Assembly: GCF_000009365.1 (NCBI RefSeq)
Contig: NC_008260.1
Span: 1,213,501-1,277,500, forward strand
DNA from: Alcanivorax borkumensis SK2
GTDB lineage: Bacteria; Pseudomonadota; Gammaproteobacteria; Pseudomonadales; Alcanivoracaceae
DNA length: 64,000 nt
Direction: 5' to 3'
Made by a program: the position numbers and the translations under genes. Positions 56,604-64,000 of the stretch are shown piece after piece. Each line of letters starts with the position of its first letter. Within the stretch, counting starts at the first letter, position 1. The notes beneath the pieces were generated by a model. The model made no database searches and was not told where the DNA came from. It was given only the letters and a program-made list of their open reading frames with translations.

Positions 56604-57419
56604 TTAGCCTCCAAACAGACGGCCGAATAGACCTTTCTTATTCGTGGTGATAAAGCGATGCGGTAATTGCTCGCCGAGGAAACGGGCCACGGCGTCGCTA
56701 TACGCTTTTCCTGCATCGGAATCCGTGTCCAGAATTACCGGGCTACCAGCGTTACTGGCATTGAGTACGGCCTGGGATTCCGGCACTACGCCGAGTAACT
56801 CGATGGCAAGGATTTCCTGCACGTCTTCCACCGAGAGCATCTGCCCGTTTTCCACCCGTTCCGGGGAGTAGCGGGTCAGCAACAGGCGGGCAGGGATATC
56901 CCCATCACCCTGTTCGGCGTGGCGAGTCTTGCTGGCAAGGATGCCGATGATGCGGTCGGAGTCCCGCACGCTGGAGACTTCCGGGTTGGTGACGACGACG
57001 GCTTCGTCGGCGAAATAGGCGGCCATAAGGGCGCCTTTTTCGATGCCGGCGGGGCTGTCGCAGATGATGTAATCCATCTGCATGTCGTCACGCAGGGCGT
57101 TTAGTACGCTTTCCACACCTTCGATGGTAAGGGCGTCCTTGTCGCGAGTCTGAGAGGCCGGGAGGATGAACAGGTTGTCCACCTTCTTGTCCTTGATCAG
57201 TGCTTGCTTGATGTTGGCATCGCCACTAATCACGTTGACCAGATCATAGACCACACGGCGTTCGCACCCCATGATCAGGTCCAGATTGCGCAGGCCTACA
57301 TCGAAATCAATCACAGTGGTTTTAAAACCGCGCAGGGCAAGGCCTGTGGCCAGCGCTGCACTGGTGGTGGTTTTGCCGACGCCACCCTTGCCGGATGTCA
57401 CGACCACGATCTTCGTCAC
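56604..57419 (-). CDS. minD: septum site-determining ATPase MinD
   Basis: A 271-residue deviant Walker-A ATPase that recruits MinC and MinE to the membrane. VVTSGKGGVGKTTTSAAL is the P-loop, DFDVGLRNLDLIMGCERR and CDSPAGIEKGA follow, and the C-terminal amphipathic membrane anchor KKGLFGRLFGG is intact. The GTG at 57419 is chosen because AAGGAG lies 6 bases upstream; an ATG 75 bases earlier falls in the minC end and would add residues not found in MinD. Confidence 0.97.
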   Translation of the reverse strand: MTKIVVVTSGKGGVGKTTTSAALATGLALRGFKTTVIDFDVGLRNLDLIMGCERRVVYDLVNVISGDANIKQALIKDKKVDNLFILPASQTRDKDALTIEGVESVLNALRDDMQMDYIICDSPAGIEKGALMAAYFADEAVVVTNPEVSSVRDSDRIIGILASKTRHAEQGDGDIPARLLLTRYSPERVENGQMLSVEDVQEILAIELLGVVPESQAVLNASNAGSPVILDTDSDAGKAYSDAVARFLGEQLPHRFITTNKKGLFGRLFGG

Positions 57420-57451
57420 GCTCTTCTCCTTACCTTCATGTTTCATACACG

Positions 57452-58183
57452 CTAGTTCAGCGCGGTAAAATGCATCGCATCGCCCTGCATGCATAGATGC
57501 ACAGGCTTGTTACGGTATGACTCGGGCAGGTCTTCGGCTACCCGGTAATGGCCGGCAATGGATACCAGTTCGGCATTCAGTTGCTGGCAAAAAATACGCG
57601 CGCTGGTGTTGCCGCGAACACCGGCCAGGGCGCGGCCACGCAAGTTACTGTAAACGTGGATGTTGCCGTCGGCCATGATTTCGGCACCAGTGCTAACCGG
57701 GGCCAGCACAATCAGATCGCCACGGCTGTAAACCTGCTGACCGGAGCGGACCGGCTGGTCGATCACCATGGTTTCAACGTGTTGTGCTGCGGGCGTGGCT
57801 TCGGGAGCGTCCTCGTTGCTGGCCGGTGCAGGTTCAGTGCGTCGGGGTATATCACGGCCGCCTGCTAGGCTTAGGGTGCCTAGGCCTAGCATCGATGCGG
57901 TATCTGCATCTATATGTTCACTGCGGGCCAGAGCCACCAGGTTGACTCCCAAGCTACGCAGGGTGTCTACGGCCGCCATCAGAGCCACAGGGTCGTTGTC
58001 CAGCTCAGGGCTGACATCAATCACCACAGGGGCATCCTGCAGCCACTGGGCGGCATCCTCCAGACGTTGGCTCACCTGCTGGTGAAGCACGTTGGTATCC
58101 AGGTTTTTCAGCTGGAGGACCGTCATCATTAGCATGCGGCCCTTGAATTCGATTGCGGTTTTTTCTTCGACGACTGCTGTCAT
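57452..58183 (-). CDS. minC: septum site-determining protein MinC
   Basis: A 243-residue inhibitor of FtsZ assembly. The N-terminal FtsZ-binding domain (EFKGRMLMMTVLQLKNLD) is joined by a Pro/Ala-rich linker (TEPAPASNEDAPEATPAAQ) to the beta-helical C-terminal domain with SRGDLIVLAPVSTGAEIMADGNIHVYSNLRGRALAGVRGN, which binds MinD. First gene of minCDE. Confidence 0.96.
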   Translation of the reverse strand: MTAVVEEKTAIEFKGRMLMMTVLQLKNLDTNVLHQQVSQRLEDAAQWLQDAPVVIDVSPELDNDPVALMAAVDTLRSLGVNLVALARSEHIDADTASMLGLGTLSLAGGRDIPRRTEPAPASNEDAPEATPAAQHVETMVIDQPVRSGQQVYSRGDLIVLAPVSTGAEIMADGNIHVYSNLRGRALAGVRGNTSARIFCQQLNAELVSIAGHYRVAEDLPESYRNKPVHLCMQGDAMHFTALN

Positions 58184-58490
58184 TACTGACCTGTTGTCCG
58201 AGGGGCAAAGGGAGGCGAAATAGTGCTCCGGGCCCGGTGGGGCGTAATTTGGGCAAGACTAGACGAAAGCGACCATGCGTAAAAGCACTAAAAGGCTGAT
58301 CTGAATGTTAAATCTGTTTGAAAACGAGCGTGAGGGGGATTAACTGCTGGAAAAAGCGGCATTTTGGCGAAGAATGCGAGTGTTGCGAATTTGTGAAAAT
58401 GAGCACTGGTTAATGTTTGTGTGGGCACGAGCGCACGGCTTTCCCTTTCAAGATAGCGCTCTTTAACTCGGTATGATGGGGAGAAGGAGA

Positions 58491-58520
58491 GGGGCACAGT
58501 GGTGTTGGCCACTGCGCCCC
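58491..58520 (-). terminator. terminator of fadE
   Basis: On the minus strand GGGGCGCAGTGG pairs with CCACTGTGCCCC (arms 58520-58509 and 58502-58491) with one G-U pair and a 6-base loop, 10 bases after the fadE stop. The tail CTCTCCTTCTCC is pyrimidine-rich but not a pure T-run. The rest of the 58184-58490 gap must carry the minC promoter; I see no clear motif in it. Confidence 0.7.
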
Positions 58521-58529
58521 TTAGGGGGG

Positions 58530-60986
58530 TTATATCATTGGTCGTTCGGCGTGTACTTGCACCTCCTTCAGATCCTTGTCAAAGGCGTCGGTGAGCAGGC
58601 AATCGTAACGCATGGCGTCGTACTCATTGATGGCCTCCACCTGGCTCTCATTGATGATGCCTTTGCGCGCCGCATCCTGAAGCTTTTCCAGTACGGTCTT
58701 GCCTTCCAGCTGACCTTTGCCCTCTGCTTTTAGATACGCTAGGAATCCAGGCTCCACTTCCAGTAGTTTGTTGAAGGTGGCTTCTACGCGGCCAATGGAA
58801 TCTTCCGGGTCCTGGGAGATATAGGCCGGCTCTGCCAAGGCATCGCGTACTGAGCTGGGTTCCATGATCATTTGCCCAAGAGCGCGGATTTGGTCATCGC
58901 TTGGGGCTTGAGCCTTGCAGGGTCGGCCCAGCGGGAAGAACAGACGCTTAAGCACACGGCCGATACCGAAAAAACCAAAGTTGCTGGTGAAGGCCTCTAG
59001 AGAATCGTGGGCTCGACTGAAAGCCAAGCGCAGGGCGTAATGCGCGTGGGCATCGTTTGCCTCGTCGCGGGGCAGAGTGGCGTGATACTTGAGAATCGCG
59101 CAGGCGATCAGCAGCTGGCTGTGTACATCCCCCAGGCGAGCAGACAGCAGTTCGCGCCGCTTGAGGTCGCCGCCGAGCAGGGCAAGGGCCATGTCCGAGG
59201 TGCTGGCCAGCACTGCACTGTAACGGTTGATCAGGCGATACCAGGGAGCACTGAAGGCATCAGCATTGCCCGGAGCGTCGGACAGGTAGGGGCTGGCTAA
59301 TGCTTGGGCAATGGCACTGCTGATATTACCCAGAGTATGACTTGCGTGTGAGAAGAACAGAGCATCAAAATCCTGCAGCCCCTGCTTTTTATCTTCCGCC
59401 TGAATGGCTTGCAGTTCATCGTAAAGGAACGGGTGACAACGCATGGCCCCTTGGCCAAAGATCATCAACGAGCGGGTGAGAATATTGGCGCCTTCCACGG
59501 TAATGGCAATAGGCGTGGACTGATAAGGCAGGGCCAAGAAGTTCCTTGGACCGAGTTGAATGCCACGCCCGCCAGCGATATCCATGCCGTGGTTGATCAG
59601 CTCGCGCATCATTTCGGTGGCATGGTACTTGGCCATGGCCGTAACCACAGACGGAGCGCCGTCTTCCAGTGAGCGAGTTACCAGATGACGGTAAGCTTCC
59701 AGGGTATAGGCCAGTGCCGCCACATTTGCAGAGGCTTCCTGCACCCCTTCGAATTCACCTACGGCCGTATTGAACTGGCGCCGGATGCGCCCAAAGGCGC
59801 CGGTCATGCGGTAGCCCATTTCGCCACTGGCCGTGGCCAGTGCAGGCAGAGAGACGCCGCGGCCAGCACCAAGACACTCAATCAGCATGCGCCAGCCTTT
59901 ACCGGCCATATCCGGCCCCCCGATGATGGCATCCAAGGGTACGAACACATCTTTGCCGTTGATGGGGCCGTTCATGAACGGTGAGCCGGGGTAGTGCCGG
60001 CGACCGATTTCCACCCCTTTGGTATCGGCGGGAATCAGCGCACAGGTAATGCCTAAGTCCTCGGTATCACCGAGCAGCTTTTCCGGGTCATACAGTTTGA
60101 AAGCCAAGCCGACGACTGTAGCTACGGGGGCCAGGGTGATCCAGCGTTTGGCGAAGTTCAGGCGCATGCCCAGCACTTCCTTACCGTCAATCTTGCCTTT
60201 GCAGATGACCCCGGTATCGGGGATGGCCCCTGCATCGGAGCCGGCTTCTGGCCCAGTGAGCCCAAAGCAGGGGATCTCATCGCCCTTGGCGAGACCGGGC
60301 AGCCAGCGGTCTTTTTGTTCCTGGGTGCCGTATTCGGCTAGCAGTTCACCGGGGCCAAGAGAGTTGGGCACCATGGCGGTGACGGCGGCAGTAAGCGAGC
60401 GGGTTGCGATTTTGCTCATGATGCGACTTTGCGCATAGGGTGAAAAAGCTTTGCCGCCATACTCGGTAGGAATAATCAGGCTGAAGAAACCCTTGTGCTT
60501 AAGGAAATCCCAGACTTCCTCAGGCAGGTCGCGCAGTTCGTGGAAAATTTGCCACTCATCTAGCATGTCACACAGTTCAACCACTTCATTGTCGATGAAC
60601 GACTGCTCTTCTTCGGTGAGGGAAGTGAACTGGATATGGGCAAATTTTTCCCAGTCTGGCCGGCCGGAGAATAGGTCGGCCTCGAACCAGGTGGTGCCCG
60701 CTTCAATGGCTTCCCGTTCGGTATCGCCAATGGCAGGCATAACCTTGGCCAACGCGTTGTAGACTGGTTTAGTAATAAATTTTTGGCGCAGGTCCACGTG
60801 GTTAAGCACGGTGACGCCAGCAGCGAGCAGAATGAGGGAAAGGGGGTGGAACAGCCAAGATGCGAGGAAGCCGCAGAGCAGCCACACGATAACGAAAACG
60901 GCACTGCCAATGCCTCGGCTGATTTGCTGATAGAAGAGGGTCATCAGCGTGGCAATTAACAACACAATAGCCAAGAGGCTAAGCAT
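58530..60986 (-). CDS. fadE: acyl-CoA dehydrogenase FadE, long form
   Basis: An 818-residue FAD-dependent dehydrogenase for the first step of beta-oxidation. Two hydrophobic segments (about 1-17 and 25-60) anchor it, a feature of the long FadE form. The catalytic core shows FFSLIIPTEYGGKAFSP, CFGLTGPEAGSDAGAIPDTG (FAD/substrate loop), MRLNFAKRWITLAPVA and GIQLGPRNFLALPYQSTPI; the C-terminal DUF1974-like part follows. Electrons would go to EtfAB and then ETF-QO, both in this window. AAGGAG lies 7 bases before the ATG. A 15-base palindrome about 145 bases upstream may be a control site. Confidence 0.95.
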   Translation of the reverse strand: MLSLLAIVLLIATLMTLFYQQISRGIGSAVFVIVWLLCGFLASWLFHPLSLILLAAGVTVLNHVDLRQKFITKPVYNALAKVMPAIGDTEREAIEAGTTWFEADLFSGRPDWEKFAHIQFTSLTEEEQSFIDNEVVELCDMLDEWQIFHELRDLPEEVWDFLKHKGFFSLIIPTEYGGKAFSPYAQSRIMSKIATRSLTAAVTAMVPNSLGPGELLAEYGTQEQKDRWLPGLAKGDEIPCFGLTGPEAGSDAGAIPDTGVICKGKIDGKEVLGMRLNFAKRWITLAPVATVVGLAFKLYDPEKLLGDTEDLGITCALIPADTKGVEIGRRHYPGSPFMNGPINGKDVFVPLDAIIGGPDMAGKGWRMLIECLGAGRGVSLPALATASGEMGYRMTGAFGRIRRQFNTAVGEFEGVQEASANVAALAYTLEAYRHLVTRSLEDGAPSVVTAMAKYHATEMMRELINHGMDIAGGRGIQLGPRNFLALPYQSTPIAITVEGANILTRSLMIFGQGAMRCHPFLYDELQAIQAEDKKQGLQDFDALFFSHASHTLGNISSAIAQALASPYLSDAPGNADAFSAPWYRLINRYSAVLASTSDMALALLGGDLKRRELLSARLGDVHSQLLIACAILKYHATLPRDEANDAHAHYALRLAFSRAHDSLEAFTSNFGFFGIGRVLKRLFFPLGRPCKAQAPSDDQIRALGQMIMEPSSVRDALAEPAYISQDPEDSIGRVEATFNKLLEVEPGFLAYLKAEGKGQLEGKTVLEKLQDAARKGIINESQVEAINEYDAMRYDCLLTDAFDKDLKEVQVHAERPMI

Positions 60987-61129
60987 GGTGATCTCCTTTG
61001 CCTGGGGTGAATGCCTTCCAACATGCGGCTATCGCCCATGGAGAAGGTATGAAACCGTTACCATGAACTGCAAACCACACATCTAATTTCAGTCTAACGC
61101 GCTAACGCCTCAGGTTGCACAGGGTTTAA

Positions 61130-61144
61130 CCAGATTTAATCTGG
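61130..61144. promoter_or_regulatory. 15-base perfect palindrome between fadE and the thioredoxin-like gene
   Basis: CCAGATT and AATCTGG flank a central T, inside the 209-base divergent gap. Size and symmetry are those of an operator. It could control fadE (145 bases away), the thioredoxin-like gene (52 bases away), or both. It does not match the FadR or PsrA sites as I know them. Confidence 0.5.
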
Positions 61145-61195
61145 ACGATAGCTTACACTTGGTACCACTTTGAATGCGTTTTCAGGAGCATAGCG

Positions 61196-62065
61196 TTGCA
61201 GCCAAACAGCCCTATCATTGAAGCTACCGAGCAGAATATTCAGCAAATCCTTGAACAGTCCCAGCAGATTCCGGTGATCGTGGGTTTCTGGGCGAGTTGG
61301 AGCGAACCCTGTCAGCAGATGGCGCCAATCCTAGAGCGCCTAGTCAACGAATATCAGGGCAAGGTGATTCTGGCCAATGTGAATGCCGATGAGCAGCAAA
61401 TGTTGGCCAGTCAGTTTGGTGTGCGCAGCCTGCCCAGTCTCAAACTGGTGTTTCAAGGAAAGTTGGTCAGCGAGTTGGATGGAGCCCAGACCGAAGGCGC
61501 GATACGCCAGTGGTTGGCTCCTGTGGTGGACCCCGAAGCCGCACAGCAGCAACAGGAAGAAGGGTTTATCGAGCAGGTGCGTATGGCCATTGAAGCCGGC
61601 CACACCGAGCAAGCAGAAGGGGCATTGCGCCAGACGCTGGAGCAGAGCCCAGACAAGCATGCCATTCGCGCCTTGTTGGTAGAACTGCTGTTGGGTGAAG
61701 GCCGTCTGGATGATGCCCAGTCGGTGCTGGCACAAGTGACAGAAGATGCGGAGCCTCTACGGCCGTTCCGGGCGCGCTTTGCATTGTTGGATAAATTGGA
61801 AGGTGCAGGGCAAAGCTTGGCGGATTTGTCTGCCCGTATTGCCGACAAGCCGACTGCCGAGGATCTTTATGCCTACGGGCTGCAGGCCGCTGCCGCTGGC
61901 CAGTTCAAGCAGGGGCTTGAGGCGCTGCTGCAGCTGCTCTGCAACCACAGTGATTTCCGCGATGGAGTGGCGCGTAATGCGTTGCTAGAAGTGTTCGAAT
62001 GCCTCCCTAAAGGCGATCCACTGGCCAGCGAATATCGCCGTAAGATGTTTAACTACCTCTACTAA
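61196..62065 (+). CDS. thioredoxin-like co-chaperone (CnoX/YbbN family)
   Basis: A 289-residue protein with an N-terminal thioredoxin fold (residues about 1-110) and a C-terminal TPR-like helical part (EGFIEQVRMAIEAGHTEQAEGALRQTLEQSP and following). The active site reads S36-E-P-C39 in place of CGPC, as in YbbN/CnoX, which holds unfolded or oxidised proteins rather than reducing disulfides. The start is a TTG with a strong AGGAG 7 bases upstream; no better start lies nearby. It is a single gene, divergent from fadE. Confidence 0.9.
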   Translation: MQPNSPIIEATEQNIQQILEQSQQIPVIVGFWASWSEPCQQMAPILERLVNEYQGKVILANVNADEQQMLASQFGVRSLPSLKLVFQGKLVSELDGAQTEGAIRQWLAPVVDPEAAQQQQEEGFIEQVRMAIEAGHTEQAEGALRQTLEQSPDKHAIRALLVELLLGEGRLDDAQSVLAQVTEDAEPLRPFRARFALLDKLEGAGQSLADLSARIADKPTAEDLYAYGLQAAAAGQFKQGLEALLQLLCNHSDFRDGVARNALLEVFECLPKGDPLASEYRRKMFNYLY

Positions 62066-62223
62066 TCTATCTGCTTACTGCGGGTAACGGGATCTCCGTT
62101 GCCCGTCTTGCCTACTTTTTGTGCCGGATTGCCGCTCAGAATGGCCCTTTGTCCTTTTATTGTGCATGCCGGGCATCCCTTCCGTTTTATGGCTCTTTAT
62201 TCGTTAACTCAATGCTGAATGTG

Positions 62224-62739
<516 letters not shown>

Positions 62740-62749
62740 GGGGCCCATA

Positions 62750-64000
62750 ATGAAAAAATTGATTGCTGTATTGTTGATGCTGCCCTCGTTGGCTCTGGCC
62801 GATGGCCTGGATACCGGTGACAGCGCCTGGATTCTCACTGCCACCGCGTTGGTGTTATTTATGACGCTGCCGGGTTTGAGCCTGTTCTACGGTGGGCTGG
62901 TACGCAGCAAGAATATCCTCTCGGTGTTGATGCAGTGTTTTGCTATTACCTGCGCTGTGTCGCTAGTGTGGTTGGTCTGTGGTTATTCTCTCGCTTTTTC
63001 CGATGGGGGCAGCATGAATGCCTGGATTGGTGGCTTGGACCATGTTTTCTTTTCTGGAATCAACCGCGATACCTTGGAAGGCACCTTACCGAAAAGTTTG
63101 CATGGGTTGTTTCAGATGACCTTTGCGATCATCACCCCGGCGCTGATCGTCGGTGCCTTTGCCGAGCGTATGCGCTTCGGTCCCATGCTGGCGTTTTCTA
63201 TTCTCTGGTTGTTGGGTGTGTATATTCCTGTTTGTCATTGGGTTTGGGGCGGCGGCTGGTTAGCCGATCTGGGGCTGTATGATTTTGCCGGAGGCACCGT
63301 GGTGCATATCACCGCCGGTGTGGCGGCGTTGGTGGCAGCGGTGGTGCTCGGTAACCGTAAAGGCTTCCCCACCCAAGGCATGATGCCGCACAACATGACC
63401 ATGACGGTAACCGGTGCCGGCATGTTGTGGGTGGGCTGGTTCGGCTTTAACGGTGGTTCTGCGTTAGCCGCCAATGGTGATGCAGCCATGGCGATGCTGG
63501 TAACGCACATTTCTGCCGCCGCCGGTTCACTGGCCTGGATGACCATGGAATGGAAAAAATTCGGTAAGCCGTCTGCTCTGGGCATTGCCACGGGCATGGT
63601 TGCAGGGTTGGGAACCATTACCCCGGCGTCGGGCTTTGTTAGTCCGGCCGCTGCGCTGGTGATTGGTCTATCGGCTGGCGTGATCTGTTTTTACATGGTG
63701 ATCTTTGTTAAGCACAAGCTGAAAATCGATGACTCCCTTGATGTTTTCCCTGTCCACGGTATTGGCGGCATCCTTGGCACTTTGTTGGCAGGGGTGTTTG
63801 CCTCTACGGAGTTGGGTCTGTTCTCCGGCTACGGGTTTGCCAAACCGGAATACACCATGCTGGATCAGCTGGGTGTGCAGGCGTTGGGTGTGGTGGCAAC
63901 CTTTGTGTACACCGCCTTGGTGACGTGGGGCTTGCTCAAGCTGGTAGGCTTGTTTGCACCGTTACGGGTCACCGCCGAGGAAGAGACCCAGGGCCTGGAT
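62750..64000 (+). CDS. amtB: ammonium transporter AmtB, 3' end missing
   Basis: A membrane channel for NH3/NH4+ whose frame is open to the end of the window (417 codons seen). A signal sequence MKKLIAVLLMLPSLALA precedes the first helix (SAWILTATALVLFMTLPGLSLFYGG). The twin pore histidines are in GGTVVHITAG and DVFPVHGIGG; VGAFAERMRFG and GMLWVGWFGFNGGSA are typical. GlnK blocks this channel when nitrogen is plentiful. Only a few C-terminal residues should be missing. Confidence 0.97.
   Translation, partial: MKKLIAVLLMLPSLALADGLDTGDSAWILTATALVLFMTLPGLSLFYGGLVRSKNILSVLMQCFAITCAVSLVWLVCGYSLAFSDGGSMNAWIGGLDHVFFSGINRDTLEGTLPKSLHGLFQMTFAIITPALIVGAFAERMRFGPMLAFSILWLLGVYIPVCHWVWGGGWLADLGLYDFAGGTVVHITAGVAALVAAVVLGNRKGFPTQGMMPHNMTMTVTGAGMLWVGWFGFNGGSALAANGDAAMAMLVTHISAAAGSLAWMTMEWKKFGKPSALGIATGMVAGLGTITPASGFVSPAAALVIGLSAGVICFYMVIFVKHKLKIDDSLDVFPVHGIGGILGTLLAGVFASTELGLFSGYGFAKPEYTMLDQLGVQALGVVATFVYTALVTWGLLKLVGLFAPLRVTAEEETQGLD

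Noticed and set aside
57420..57494. Extended N-terminus of MinD from an upstream ATG
   Set aside because: The extra residues fall in the minC stop region and are absent from MinD as known; the GTG at 57419 has an ideal ribosome site.

Overview
The window reads as chromosomal DNA of a marine, hydrocarbon- or lipid-degrading gammaproteobacterium, most likely Alcanivorax or a close relative. This is inferred from gene content and from gene order that resembles Pseudomonas in several blocks; no database search was run. Genes are densely packed on both strands, with many ATGA or TAATG start/stop overlaps. I see no rRNA, tRNA, CRISPR array, insertion sequence, prophage or replication origin.

Layout. 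(1) 1-6945: a plus-strand housekeeping run, fabF(3' end)-pabC-mltG-tmk-holB-pilZ-tatD-rmuC. (2) 7.2-12.3 kb: a secreted trypsin-like protease with a GlyGly-CTERM tail, a YiiX-like protein that seems to lack its catalytic residues, a class V aminotransferase, and a TetR-DUF1285 pair. (3) 12.3-22.8 kb: nitrate assimilation. A PP2C-kinase fusion and a nitrate transporter run left; nirB-nirD-FAD reductase-nasA run right. The divergent gap between them carries two facing sigma-54 -24/-12 promoters and a central palindrome. (4) 22.9-29 kb: a membrane peroxiredoxin, a voltage-sensor K+ channel, DAHP synthase, a sirtuin, an unknown protein and a GNAT-nitrilase fusion. (5) 29-30.25 kb: a gene-poor stretch with one orphan lipoprotein. 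(6) 30.2-32.7 kb: a ferritin-like 'metal-dependent hydrolase' plus a Baeyer-Villiger-type monooxygenase, behind a promoter whose -10 lies inside a long palindrome. (7) 33-39 kb: an RsuA-type pseudouridine synthase, a LysR regulator divergent from a small basic protein, and the ETF system (ETF-QO divergent from etfBA). (8) 39.2-43.6 kb: an SDR, a TonB receptor and a PepSY membrane protein. (9) 44.3-48.2 kb: the Anbu cluster (ATP-grasp, alpha-E, transglutaminase-like, Anbu protease). (10) 48.5-56.3 kb: an LtaS-like sulfatase-fold enzyme, acyl-CoA thioesterase, acyltransferase, GAF sensor, acyl-CoA-binding protein, DMT transporter and MtfA. (11) 56.3-62.1 kb: minCDE, the large acyl-CoA dehydrogenase fadE, and a CnoX-like thioredoxin. 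(12) 62.1-64 kb: glnK-amtB behind another sigma-54-like promoter; amtB runs off the end.

How the parts fit. Two themes recur. The first is nitrogen supply (nitrate uptake and reduction, ammonium uptake, PII), with promoter elements of NtrC/sigma-54 type at both loci. The second is acyl and alkane-derived carbon flow: FadE passes electrons to EtfAB and ETF-QO, with ACBP, a thioesterase, an acyltransferase and a flavin monooxygenase alongside. That suits an organism growing on carbon-rich, nitrogen-poor oil. No clearly new multi-gene system stands out. The parts whose function is least settled are the Anbu cluster, the hydrolase-monooxygenase pair with its palindromic operator, the PP2C-kinase tied to nitrate transport, and the YiiX-like apparent pseudoenzyme.
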